A stretch of 64,000 nt of DNA from Chloroflexota bacterium (GTDB lineage: Bacteria > Chloroflexota > UBA6077 > JACCZL01), in contig JADLFM010000010.1 in assembly GCA_020845495.1 (NCBI GenBank), positions 1 to 64,000 on the forward strand, read 5' to 3'. Below, piece after piece: positions 16,565 to 25,316 of this stretch. Every line of letters begins with the position of its first letter. The stretch's first letter is position 1. Below the pieces are notes generated by a model. That model ran no database searches. It saw only the letters and a program-made list of their open reading frames with translations, and was not told the DNA's origin. The translations under genes and the position numbers were made by a program.

Positions 16565-18010
16565 GTGGTCGAGACCGTGAACGGAGAGCTCATCGTTCGG
16601 GGTGGCACACTCGTCAGCGAGCACGAGACGTTCGCAGCCGATCTGCTCGTCAGGGGGGGTCGCATCGCCGCCATCGTCGAGCCGGGCATGGCCGGCGTCG
16701 GAGCCGAGGCGCAGATCGATGCGACGGGGCTCCTGGTGCTGCCGGGCCTCGTCGACGCCCACGTCCACTTCAACCAGCCCGGCCGGACCCAGTGGGAGGG
16801 TTTCGCCACCGGCAGCGCGGCAGCAGCGGCCGGCGGCATCACCACCGTTCTCGACATGCCGCTCAACTGCGATCCGCCGACTCTCGACGCCGCTAGCCTG
16901 GCGCTCAAGATCCGCGCCCTCGAAGGGCAGTCGGTGGTGGACTACGGGCTGTGGGGCGGCGTCGTTCCCGGCAACCTGGACGCGCTGGCCGGCCTGAAGC
17001 GGGGCGGGGTGGTGGCGGCCAAAGCGTTCATGTGTCACAGCGGGCTGGACGAGTATCGTGGCGTAGACGACGCCACGCTGCTCGCCGCCATGGGGCGCGC
17101 CGCCGAGATTGGCCTCACCGTCGGCCTGCACGCCGAGAGCGACGCGCTGACGACGGCGCTCGGCGACACGGCCCGCGCGGCTGGCCGGCGAGATCCACGC
17201 GCCTGGGCCGCCAGCCGGCCGCCCTTTACCGAGGTCGAGCCGGTCCGGCGGGCACTGCTGCTGGCCTGCCAGACCAGAGCGTCCGTCCACTTCGTGCATT
17301 TGAGTACCCCGGAGGCCGTGCGCGAGGTCGCGGAGGCCCGAGCGAGAGGCGTCAGCGCGACGCTCGAGACCTGTCCGCACTACCTCGGCCTCGACGAGGA
17401 TGACCTCGATCGGCTCGGGCCGTTCGGCAAGTGCGCGCCGCCGCTCCGGCCGCGCAGGCTGGTCGAGGAGCTATGGCGGGAGGTGCTGGCCGGCCGAGTC
17501 GATCTGATCGCGTCGGACCATTCGCCGTGCCCGCCAGCCGACAAGGAGCGCGGCGCCGACGACATCTGGCTGGCCTGGGGCGGCCTGCACGGCGTCCAGA
17601 CGCTGCTGCCGGCCCTGCTCACCGAGGGCGTGCACGCACGTGGTCTGTCGCTGCCTGCACTCGTGCGCTTGACCTCGGCCACGCCGGCCCGCCGCTTCGG
17701 GCTGTACCCGAGGAAGGGTGCGCTGCGGGTGGGGTCTGACGCCGACCTGACGCTCGTCGATCCGGGCGCTGAATGGACGCTCGCCGCCAGCGCCCTGAAA
17801 ACGCGTTGGCCGGTTAGCCCGTTCCTGGGGCGGCGCTTCCGGGGGCGCGTCACCACGACGATCGTACGCGGAACCGTTGTCTACCGTGGTGGAGAGGTCG
17901 TCATGGCGCCGGGCTACGGGCAACGCATCGCGCCCATACCTACGGACGCTGTCCAAGCAGATGTCCCCAGCCTTGCGCCGCCTACCAGTACGACGCTCTC
18001 GGAGGACTGA
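16565..18010 (+). CDS. allB: allantoinase
   Basis: Predicted 481-residue cyclic amidohydrolase opening the hydantoin ring of allantoin to allantoate. Metal and catalytic motifs: DAHVHFNQPGR (about 57-67), KAFMCHSG with the probable carbamylated Lys (about 150), LHAES (about 190), HFVHLSTPEA (about 240), ETCPHYL (about 260) and SDHSPCPP (about 320). This motif set fits allantoinase better than dihydropyrimidinase or dihydroorotase, and the neighbours agree. The GTG at 16565 lies one base after the previous stop without a good ribosome site, so translation is probably coupled. It ends in a TGATG overlap with the next gene. Confidence 0.92.
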   Translation: MVETVNGELIVRGGTLVSEHETFAADLLVRGGRIAAIVEPGMAGVGAEAQIDATGLLVLPGLVDAHVHFNQPGRTQWEGFATGSAAAAAGGITTVLDMPLNCDPPTLDAASLALKIRALEGQSVVDYGLWGGVVPGNLDALAGLKRGGVVAAKAFMCHSGLDEYRGVDDATLLAAMGRAAEIGLTVGLHAESDALTTALGDTARAAGRRDPRAWAASRPPFTEVEPVRRALLLACQTRASVHFVHLSTPEAVREVAEARARGVSATLETCPHYLGLDEDDLDRLGPFGKCAPPLRPRRLVEELWREVLAGRVDLIASDHSPCPPADKERGADDIWLAWGGLHGVQTLLPALLTEGVHARGLSLPALVRLTSATPARRFGLYPRKGALRVGSDADLTLVDPGAEWTLAASALKTRWPVSPFLGRRFRGRVTTTIVRGTVVYRGGEVVMAPGYGQRIAPIPTDAVQADVPSLAPPTSTTLSED

Positions 18011-18372
18011 TGGCGTCCCATCGCGAGCCCTCGATCTCGACCCACGTGCTCGACAACGAGCGCGGTCAGCCGGCGGTCGGCGTCCGGGTGACGCTCGCGC
18101 GGCGCGACGGCGAGGCGCTGACGCCCCTCGCGACCGCCGAAACCGACGACGATGGCCGCATCGGCACCCTGCTGCCCGGCAGCTTGCGGACAGGGACGTA
18201 CCAGATCGGTTTCGACACCGCCGGCTACTTCGCCCGGCAAGCTCACGGAGACGGCGAGCCGCCCTTCCTGCGCGCCGTCATCGTCGAGTTCGAGATCGTC
18301 GACACGACACGCCACTATCATGTGCCGTTGCTGCTCACACGCTACGCCTGCACGTCGTACCGAGGTAGTTGA
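18010..18372 (+). CDS. uraH: 5-hydroxyisourate hydrolase (transthyretin-like)
   Basis: Predicted 120-residue HIU hydrolase converting 5-hydroxyisourate, the product of urate oxidase, to OHCU. The diagnostic parts are present: STHVLD at about 11-16 with its catalytic His, an Arg in the middle strand, and the C-terminal tetrapeptide YRGS. No signal peptide is seen, so it is cytoplasmic. It overlaps the allantoinase stop by one base and has ggagga ahead of the ATG, giving tight operon coupling. Confidence 0.95.
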   Translation: MASHREPSISTHVLDNERGQPAVGVRVTLARRDGEALTPLATAETDDDGRIGTLLPGSLRTGTYQIGFDTAGYFARQAHGDGEPPFLRAVIVEFEIVDTTRHYHVPLLLTRYACTSYRGS

Positions 18373-18414
18373 GCTCAAAGAGGGACCGTTGAGCTCGCTG
18401 CCCCCTGAGCTCAA
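18369..18414. promoter_or_regulatory. three clustered TGAGCTC palindromes, possible operator
   Basis: ttgagctcaa (18369-18378) is a full 10-bp palindrome overlapping the end of the HIU hydrolase gene. Partial copies ttgagctc (18389-18396) and tgagctcaa (18406-18414) follow, with centres about 20 and 16 bases apart. Helical-turn-like spacing in the gap before the OHCU decarboxylase gene suggests a repressor site or RNA structure. The function is inferred. Confidence 0.4.
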
Positions 18415-18628
18415 GCGCTCCGTACCGGGCTACCCTCTGGCATTCGACCGCTCCGGCAGGGCCGTACTTGCCACCGTCATCACCTCCCTTGCAGTTGGAG
18501 CGTGACGCCCGGAGAATACTGGCCAGCCGGCGCGAAGCGCGGCCCACGACCACTGATCGTCGTGCCATCGCGTTACGCTCCTGCCGGCAGACTGCCAGCA
18601 TACGCCCCAAATATCCAGGGAGAGACGG

Positions 18629-19225
18629 ATGTCCGCTGCGCCGACGCCGCGTCTGCTGCCCATCGATGCGTTGAACCGCGCCACTACGGCGGCATTCGTC
18701 GAAGCATTGCGGCCGCTCTTCGAAGCGGCTGGCCCGCTCGGCGCCCGACTCGCGGCCGGCCGCCCGTACGCGTCCTACGCCGGGCTGCTCGACGCCGCCG
18801 CCGAGGCTATCGAAGGGCTGACGCCGGCCGAGCAGGAGGCGGTGGTGAACGCGCACCCGCGCATCGGCGAGTCGGCGGCGACCGTACGGCAAACATCGGC
18901 GCTGTCGTACCGCGAGCAGGGCTACGACGCCGAGGCCGGCCTCCCGGCTGAGGAGGTCAAGCGAACCTACGCCGACCTCAACCGCCTGAACGCAGCCTAC
19001 GAGGAGCGGTTCGGCTTTCGCTTCGTCGTGTTTGTGGATCGGCGTCCCAAATCGGCGATCGTCGAGGTGCTGCGCGCCCGTATCCGCAACAACCGCGACA
19101 CCGAGCTACGCACAGCCCTCGGGGAGATGCTGGCGATCGCGCGGGACCGGCTGCACGGTCTCCAGCCCGCCGACGCAAGCAGCGAGCCTCAAGGGAGCGG
19201 CGGACCGTGCAGGCAGTTGGCGTGA
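18629..19225 (+). CDS. uraD: 2-oxo-4-hydroxy-4-carboxy-5-ureidoimidazoline (OHCU) decarboxylase
   Basis: Predicted 198-residue all-helical enzyme turning OHCU into S-allantoin. The family motif NAHPRIGE (about 76-83, with the catalytic His) is followed by YREQGYD and RFGFRFVVFV. The ATG at 18629 has gggagag upstream. It is separated from the HIU hydrolase gene by 256 bases holding TGAGCTC palindromes. The pathway order in the cluster is complete from HIU to allantoate. The last 30 residues are a disordered extension overlapping the next gene. Confidence 0.93.
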   Translation: MSAAPTPRLLPIDALNRATTAAFVEALRPLFEAAGPLGARLAAGRPYASYAGLLDAAAEAIEGLTPAEQEAVVNAHPRIGESAATVRQTSALSYREQGYDAEAGLPAEEVKRTYADLNRLNAAYEERFGFRFVVFVDRRPKSAIVEVLRARIRNNRDTELRTALGEMLAIARDRLHGLQPADASSEPQGSGGPCRQLA

Positions 19226-20256
19226 GCGGCGGACGAATGGTCGAACACGCGTGCGCGGGGGCCGCTGAGCGGCGGGCTGCTCGTCCCCTGGTCAGCGCCA
19301 TCATCCCGACCCATGACCGCGCCCGGCTCGTCGGCGACGCGATCGAGAGCGTCTTGCGGGTGAAGCAGCGCGTGGCCGATCGGCTCGACCTCGAGATCCT
19401 GGTCGTCGACGACTGGTCGAGCGACGACACCGCCGAGGTTGTCGGCCGCTACCCCGTACGGTACGTCCAGAACGAGGGGCGCGGTGTTTCGACGGCCCGC
19501 AACACCGGGCTGCGCCTCGCCGCCGGCGAGTTCGTCGCCTTCCTGGACGATGACGATATCTGGATCGACGATCCGCTCGCCGAGCACGTCGCGGTCCTCC
19601 AGGCTCATCCCGACGCGGCGGCGGTGTTCTCGCAAGGGTACCTTGCCGACGAGCACCTGAACCCGGTCTACGGCCCCTTCCCGAAGCCGCCGCTCCCACA
19701 GGGTGACGCGTTCATCTGGTCGCTCGGCACGACGCTGCCAATGGGGGCAGCGGTGTACCGCCGCTCGGCGCTCGAAGCGGTCGGCGGGTTCGACGAGTCG
19801 CTGACGTCGGCTGAGGACAACGACATCCAGTTACGTCTGACCGCCCGCTTTGACCTGTTCGGCATCGAGCGCTCAACCGTGCTCTGGCGCCAGCACCCAC
19901 ATCGGAACGTCGCCTACACGGCGTGGCGGGCACACTTCGCGCCGTTCGACCGGATGATGGCCCGCAACACCCGCCTGCCCGCGCGGGTGCGCGTGTCGGC
20001 GCGACAGCGCCTGCGCGCCCACCTTCAGCATCGGGGCTGGTCGGCGGCGTACGCCGTTACCCAGGCAGGACAGTGGCTCGCGGACGGCGACCTCGCCGAG
20101 AGCGGAAAGTTCCTCTGGGGCGCGGTCTACGCCTCACCGCTCCACGCGCTCCTGCGGATCCGGGCCTTCTGGACGACGCTGGCGCGATGGGGGTACACGG
20201 TAGCCGTGCGCCGCCTGCGGCGCACGGCATTCGCCTCCACGACGCAATCACGATAG
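19207..20256 (+). CDS. glycosyltransferase family 2
   Basis: Predicted about 349 residues (GTG 19207; alternatives at 19222 and ATG 19237). The GT-A fold shows VSAIIPTHDRARL, the nucleotide-binding VVDDWSSDD and the metal DxD-like LDDDDIW near residue 118. The C-terminal half (WRQHPHRNV onward) is helical and may contact the membrane. It overlaps the uraD end but belongs by function to the polysaccharide locus that follows. Donor and acceptor unknown. Confidence 0.88.
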   Translation: MQAVGVSGGRMVEHACAGAAERRAARPLVSAIIPTHDRARLVGDAIESVLRVKQRVADRLDLEILVVDDWSSDDTAEVVGRYPVRYVQNEGRGVSTARNTGLRLAAGEFVAFLDDDDIWIDDPLAEHVAVLQAHPDAAAVFSQGYLADEHLNPVYGPFPKPPLPQGDAFIWSLGTTLPMGAAVYRRSALEAVGGFDESLTSAEDNDIQLRLTARFDLFGIERSTVLWRQHPHRNVAYTAWRAHFAPFDRMMARNTRLPARVRVSARQRLRAHLQHRGWSAAYAVTQAGQWLADGDLAESGKFLWGAVYASPLHALLRIRAFWTTLARWGYTVAVRRLRRTAFASTTQSR

Positions 20257-20280
20257 CTCGGATGTGTCAGAGGAACGCAT

Positions 20281-20305
20281 TGCATGCGTCAGCTAGGCGC
20301 ATGCA
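20281..20305. other. 8-bp stem-loop after the glycosyltransferase
   Basis: tgcatgcg (20281-20288) pairs with cgcatgca (20298-20305) around a 9-base loop, 25 bases after the stop. The rest of the gap to 20455 includes a lower-GC stretch (about 20338-20385, with tcatatagacc) that could hold the promoter of the next gene. Neither is proven. Confidence 0.4.
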
Positions 20306-20455
20306 TCGGTCATAGTCCGCGCTACCCTGGTCGAGTAATGGGGATAGTGCAAATGTACCAGGTCATATAGACCAATTTCGCGACGACCGCATCCCGGTCC
20401 GCTCATCCCGGCCCGTTGTCCCCCGTGATCCCAGCCACGAGAGGACGAGGCCCCG

Positions 20456-22135
20456 ATGACCGCCAGACCTACTCACGTCGTTCGCTCGCTCCTTGTCGCC
20501 CTTGCCGTTGCGATCGCGAGCGTTTCCGCTATCCCACCCGGCCACGCCAGCCATCTGGCCGGCCTCTGGGACGCGCCGGCCGCCTTCGCTCAGGCCGCGT
20601 CCCATCTCTCGCAGTTCACCGGCGCCCCGACCTCTCCGACGCCCTGGCGCGGCGCTGACTGGGACGTCGTCGTTCACTCCCGCGACATCAGCACCTGGGA
20701 CACCCTCGATCCGATGCAGGCGACCCACGGCGCCGACTGCGCCGGTGCGCCCGCCAGCCACACGATCTCACGCTACGAGGACGCCGTCTTCCAGTGCCGA
20801 GACCACATCATGACGGCCATCAACGCTCCGGGTTACGGGGCGATCGTCCTCACCCCCAATCAACTCGTCGACTTCTCGGCCGGTGAGGCTGTCGTCCGAT
20901 TCGACATCTCGACGATGCGGACGTCCGGGCGCGACTGGTGGGATCTCTGGCTCACGCCCTACGACGACAGCATTCAGATTCCGCTCCACCGCTGGATGCC
21001 GGACCTGGCCGGCGAGCCGCGCAACGGCATGCAGATCGAGATGAACCAGTTCAACGGCGGTACGATCTTCCGGGGCGCGGTGGTGCGGGACTTCAACGTC
21101 ATCGACCTCGACCACGACTGGACCGCTTACGAATCGTTCCTGACCCCGAGCGCGGTCCGTCGTGATACCTACGAGCTGCGGATCTCGCGGACGCACGTCA
21201 AGTTTGGGCTGCCCGCCTACAACCACTGGTGGATCGACGCGCCGATCCAGGATCTCGGCTGGGACCGCGCGGTGCTCCAGCTCGGGCACCATTCCTACAA
21301 CCCGCAGAAGGACTGCGACCCTACGCAGTGTCAGCCAAACACCTGGCACTGGGACAACGTCAGCATCAGCCCGGCACAGCCGTTCACCATGGTCAAGTCC
21401 GACCGCCGCGTCGCGACCGCCGAGACCGGGGGAGTGGTCGGACTGACGGCGCCGGCACCGGCTGGCGGGCAGGTCCGGTTCTCGGCCATCGGGCGGCAGA
21501 TCGAGGTGAAATTCGACAACGGCCCCTGGCAGCCGGCTCGCCGGCAGCCGGTCATGCGAGACGACGAGGGCGCCTTCCAGCCGTACTGGATGCCGATCCC
21601 GCCCGGGACGCGCCAGATGACGTTCCGGGGCCAGCCATGGTGGGGCAGCCAGCCCTGGCGTGTGGCGGACGTATCGGCCTGGTCGCTGACGCCGCCGAGC
21701 GCCACCCAGCCGCCGGCCCCGACCCCGCCACCATCCGCCACACCAGCCCCGAGCCCGTCGCCAAGTCCCTCGCCCAATCCATTCCCCAGCCCCTCACCGG
21801 TCGGCTGCGACCCACGGCCGCCCTTCAAGATCGTGACGTCGACAACCACCAAGGGTGAGCTGAAGGTCGTCGTCAGCGTGACGAGCTCGTCGGCCCTTCC
21901 AGACAACTCGCTGCGCGGGATTCTCTTTGGGCGATCCAGCAATGCGAGCATCGCCTCAGACGACCGACTGCTGAGCGCCGACGGCGCGCGCCTGGACGGC
22001 GACACCGGTGTGCGTCAACTGACGTTCACGGTCCGGCGCACCAGGGAGGGCATGGCGACGACGGTCCCGCTGACGCTCTTCGACGACTGCGGCCAGTGGT
22101 CCACCTTCGTCGGCGGGGGCCCGAACGCCTTCTAG
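20456..22135 (+). CDS. large secreted protein with Pro/Ser linker, unknown
   Basis: Predicted 559 residues. A signal peptide ends near residue 32 (GHA-S). Residues about 60-310 form a Trp-rich beta domain (SRDISTWDTLDP, GRDWWDLWLTPYDD, NHWWIDAPIQDLGWDRAVLQLG) resembling a carbohydrate-binding or glycoside-hydrolase-like jelly roll. A Pro/Ser/Thr linker (about 420-455) separates a small C-terminal beta domain with two Cys. The ATG at 20456 follows gagg. Its location at the edge of the polysaccharide genes suggests it binds or trims polymer at the surface. No catalytic residues can be assigned. Confidence 0.75.
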   Translation: MTARPTHVVRSLLVALAVAIASVSAIPPGHASHLAGLWDAPAAFAQAASHLSQFTGAPTSPTPWRGADWDVVVHSRDISTWDTLDPMQATHGADCAGAPASHTISRYEDAVFQCRDHIMTAINAPGYGAIVLTPNQLVDFSAGEAVVRFDISTMRTSGRDWWDLWLTPYDDSIQIPLHRWMPDLAGEPRNGMQIEMNQFNGGTIFRGAVVRDFNVIDLDHDWTAYESFLTPSAVRRDTYELRISRTHVKFGLPAYNHWWIDAPIQDLGWDRAVLQLGHHSYNPQKDCDPTQCQPNTWHWDNVSISPAQPFTMVKSDRRVATAETGGVVGLTAPAPAGGQVRFSAIGRQIEVKFDNGPWQPARRQPVMRDDEGAFQPYWMPIPPGTRQMTFRGQPWWGSQPWRVADVSAWSLTPPSATQPPAPTPPPSATPAPSPSPSPSPNPFPSPSPVGCDPRPPFKIVTSTTTKGELKVVVSVTSSSALPDNSLRGILFGRSSNASIASDDRLLSADGARLDGDTGVRQLTFTVRRTREGMATTVPLTLFDDCGQWSTFVGGGPNAF

Positions 22136-22159
22136 ACCTCGACCCTTCGGCCTCTCGTC

Positions 22160-22188
22160 GAGCGCGTCCCCAGGAAGGGGGCGCGCTC
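22160..22188. terminator. strong stem-loop between convergent genes
   Basis: gagcgcgtcccc (22160-22171) pairs with gggggcgcgctc (22177-22188) through a 5-base loop, one G-T pair and one mismatch at most. It lies 24 bases after the secreted-protein stop and 59 before the end of the minus-strand flippase. No T-tract is present on either side, but the position suits a two-way transcription end. Confidence 0.55.
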
Positions 22189-22246
22189 GCCTTCTACGGC
22201 CCGGATCGCGTACCTGGATCGTGCGAGCACGGGCGCTTCCGTGGCG

Positions 22247-23812
22247 TCAGGCAACGGCCCGGCGCTTCAGCATACCGACCAGGAAGCCCGTCACCTGGGA
22301 CAGATCGTGGAGCGTTACCGCGCGGAGCACGAGGAGGCTAGCGCCGTAGACCAGGCCGGCTGCCACGATCGCGAGCGGCAGCGCAAGCGGCACGGACAGC
22401 GGAAGCACGCTCCGAGCTACCAGCACCAGCGCCAGGCTCGCCAGCAGCGTTTTCGCCCCTATGCGCCAGGGAAGATCGCGCACGATCTCGCGCGGCAGCA
22501 GTACGAGCGCCCCGCCGACCATCATCACCTCGACGAGCACCTTGACGGCTGCCGCGCCAAGCGCCCCGTTATCGTCCCAGGCGCCGAACGCCGCAATTGA
22601 GAGGGGCAGCAGCACGAGATACGCGCCTGTCGCCAGTGCTCCGGCGACGAACCAGCGATGCTCCTTACCGAGCGCGATCAGCGCGGTCCCCAGGATCATG
22701 CCGAGCGCGACCAGCGGCGTCACGAACGCGAGCGCCTCGATCAGCGGAACCGTGGCCCGATACTCGGCCGCCCAGCCGAGCGTCCCCGGCACGGCCGGCG
22801 CGAACGCGTAGATCGCCCCGCACGCACCGAACGTCACGAGGATCCCGATCTCGAGCGTCCGACACAAGGTCCGGTCGAAGGCGTCGCGGTCGTCGGTGAG
22901 GCGGGTGAGCGCCGGCAGGAGTGGGGTCACCAGCAGCGTCGGAATGAAGAGCGGCACGAAGATGATCCGGCCCGCCGCCGTCCACCAGCCGACCGCCTCC
23001 ACGCTCAGCAGGACGCCCAGCAGGAAGACTTCCGCATCACCGCGAATCCGGAAGGTCAGGGTGGAGCCGAGAAACGGCAGGCCACTCCGAGCGAGTGAGA
23101 GCAGCGACGCCGGCGAGAGGTGCTCGCACGAAACACGGAGCCGCGTCATATGCCAGCCGACGACGGTCGCAACACACGTCGCCAGCGCGCCGATCGACAT
23201 GTACGCCACGACACCGCCGCCTGCTACGAGCGCGGCGACCGACGCGAGCGACCCGAGAGCGACTGCGCCGGCATTGATCCAGGCGTACGCGCCGAGGCGC
23301 TCCTGGCCGTTCAGCACTGACAGCAGGACGGACTGCGCCTGCGCGGCCAACATCCCGAGCAGTGCGACGACGATGAGTGCCGACGGCAGATCGAGCACGT
23401 GCCACCATCCGACCACCAGCGCGACGGCCCCCCCGCCCAGCGCCGACAGCCCGAGCAAGAGCGCCAGCGCGCTCGTCCCGATCCTGCCGGCCGCCTCCGG
23501 CTGCTTCGCCACCACCCGGACGAGCGCCGTCGGGATACCGAGCGCCAGCACGGTCCCGACGATTCCAAAGACCGTTCCCGCCATCGCGAACTGTCCGAGC
23601 GCGGCGTCGCTGAGGTAGCGCGGCACGTAGATCGTCAGGAGCAGCGAGCAGGCCCAGGTGATCGGCTGGGTGCTCAGCAGGGCTAGTGCCCCACGCGCGA
23701 CGCGCCCAGCTGGCGAGACGTTCGCCGCGGCGGGTACCGCGGCCGAAGGGCCGGGCGGCGTGGCAGCCGCGGCGTTGGATGCGCCGGCGGCCAACGGGGT
23801 GGGGCTCGTCAT
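22247..23812 (-). CDS. polysaccharide flippase, Wzx/MOP type
   Basis: Predicted 521-residue integral membrane protein with about 12-14 hydrophobic segments. It begins after an Ala/Pro-rich 35-residue lead with ALALLSTQPITWACSLLLTIYVPRYLSD, typical of polysaccharide-repeat-unit exporters of the MATE/MOP superfamily. It would flip undecaprenyl-linked oligosaccharide across the membrane. The ATG at 23812 overlaps the stop of the upstream gene (ATGA), so the two are coupled; a longer in-frame start would run back inside that gene. The C-terminus lies 59 bases from the convergent hairpin. Confidence 0.9.
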   Translation of the reverse strand: MTSPTPLAAGASNAAAATPPGPSAAVPAAANVSPAGRVARGALALLSTQPITWACSLLLTIYVPRYLSDAALGQFAMAGTVFGIVGTVLALGIPTALVRVVAKQPEAAGRIGTSALALLLGLSALGGGAVALVVGWWHVLDLPSALIVVALLGMLAAQAQSVLLSVLNGQERLGAYAWINAGAVALGSLASVAALVAGGGVVAYMSIGALATCVATVVGWHMTRLRVSCEHLSPASLLSLARSGLPFLGSTLTFRIRGDAEVFLLGVLLSVEAVGWWTAAGRIIFVPLFIPTLLVTPLLPALTRLTDDRDAFDRTLCRTLEIGILVTFGACGAIYAFAPAVPGTLGWAAEYRATVPLIEALAFVTPLVALGMILGTALIALGKEHRWFVAGALATGAYLVLLPLSIAAFGAWDDNGALGAAAVKVLVEVMMVGGALVLLPREIVRDLPWRIGAKTLLASLALVLVARSVLPLSVPLALPLAIVAAGLVYGASLLVLRAVTLHDLSQVTGFLVGMLKRRAVA

Positions 23813-25116
23813 GGCAACGCGAGCGCGCCATCGGCATAGTACGCGGCAGCACGCTCGCGGAAGAACCCGCCATCGTCGTCGGCGCTCAATGATGTGCGCG
23901 TGTTCCCGTTGATTGGCGCCGGGTTGGTGACGCCGTCCTTCGCCGCGTCCGAGGCGTTGGTCGCGCCATCCGCGCCCCGCCCGAACAGGAAGGCAATCGT
24001 GCCGACGTCGACGTACTGCTGGAGATGTTGGCGGCTGGGGTCGTCCAACAGCCACTCGACGCGATTATCTTGATAATGGTTCCAGGTGTTGTTCATGGCG
24101 CGCATCCTGGTGTTGCCGTAGGGAATCTGCCAGAGTACGATCCGCTCGCCGGTCAGGTCGACGAAGGTTGCCAGAAAGCGGACCTGCCGGGCGAAGTCAC
24201 TGGCGTTCCACCACGAGCGGCCGTTGTCGTGGTAGTTCGCCTGCTTGAAGCCGGCGTCGCGATCGCTGAACTCGGCGAAGGCCAGGTCGAAATCGGCCCG
24301 CAGCGACCGGTAAAACGAGGCCGAGCGGGTCGCCAGGAGATCGACGGTCGGATCGGGCGACTTCGACAGAAAGATGTCGGTGCCGGCCCCCCAGAAGCTG
24401 AGGTGATAGCCGAGCAGAACGTTCGGAGCCTCCTGGTCGCGTAACCGCACGATCGCGCGGGCGAAGCCGCTCGCATCGTCAGGAAGGTCCGCGAGCGCGT
24501 CGATTCCCGTCGAGCCGACCGGGATGGAGATGGTCGCGGCGTCGTCGTCCTGAGCCTGCTGGTGCAAGAACCCCCAGAGATCCGGTTCGACGTGGAGCAC
24601 GACTTTGGTGTCCGGGAAGGCGCCAGCCCGCACGAAGAAGAGGTGTAGGTCTTCGTAGTACGCCTTCATCGTGCCCGGCGTCGCCAGGTTCGTCTTGATA
24701 GCGGCGACTTCCTGATCCCCACCCGGCGCGGACTGGCGGATCATGTAGTAGGTGAAGACCGGCAGCATGCCGTGGTCGGTGGACTCGCGGATGTAGTTGG
24801 TGACGAACGCTCCATCCGAGTTCCAGGTCGACCAGCCGTCGCCGGTGTTCACGCCGCCGGCGAGGTACTGGTAGCGGAAGCCGAACGGCGCGGTAGCCTG
24901 CATGCTGGCGGCCCCGCCGGCCCCCGAGCTCATGCCGAGGTGGAGCACCGACGGCCAGCCATCCGGGCGTGGTGGCATCGTGCCAAGCTGAGCCAGCCCC
25001 GGCGCTGGCGAGCTGACGGCGAACGACAGGACGAGCATGAGGGCCGCGAGCGCGGGCGCCGTGAGGCCGACGAGGATGCGCCGCCGGGAGCGTGCGAGCC
25101 GCCTGTGTCTGGTCAT
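23809..25116 (-). CDS. secreted protein, possible glycoside hydrolase
   Basis: Predicted 435 residues with a basic start, a signal peptide or anchor at about 15-43, then a globular domain. Motifs such as GMLPVFTYYMIRQS, VVLHVEPDLWGF and IVLWQIPYGN look like the strand ends of a TIM barrel, and the Glu in HVEPDLWG is placed like a catalytic acid. I cannot name a family. The ATG at 25116 has aaggaga 7 bases upstream. It is translationally coupled to the Wzx flippase, suggesting an extracytoplasmic role in trimming or modifying the exported polymer. Confidence 0.7.
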   Translation of the reverse strand: MTRHRRLARSRRRILVGLTAPALAALMLVLSFAVSSPAPGLAQLGTMPPRPDGWPSVLHLGMSSGAGGAASMQATAPFGFRYQYLAGGVNTGDGWSTWNSDGAFVTNYIRESTDHGMLPVFTYYMIRQSAPGGDQEVAAIKTNLATPGTMKAYYEDLHLFFVRAGAFPDTKVVLHVEPDLWGFLHQQAQDDDAATISIPVGSTGIDALADLPDDASGFARAIVRLRDQEAPNVLLGYHLSFWGAGTDIFLSKSPDPTVDLLATRSASFYRSLRADFDLAFAEFSDRDAGFKQANYHDNGRSWWNASDFARQVRFLATFVDLTGERIVLWQIPYGNTRMRAMNNTWNHYQDNRVEWLLDDPSRQHLQQYVDVGTIAFLFGRGADGATNASDAAKDGVTNPAPINGNTRTSLSADDDGGFFRERAAAYYADGALALP

Positions 25117-25316
25117 CGGTACGTCTCCTTCGGCAGGCCGAGGCCGCCTCCCCCACCCCTGTGAACGCCGCCGCCCATCCTTGCGGGGACTGGCCCGGTC
25201 CCGGAGTGTATCCTTTGGCGTTGTAATCCTCGGGCTACGAGCGGTCGCAGTCCGGTGGAATTCCTGGCCGGTGAGCCGACGGTCCGGCTGGATTTTGAAG
25301 CGGAGGACGATGCACG

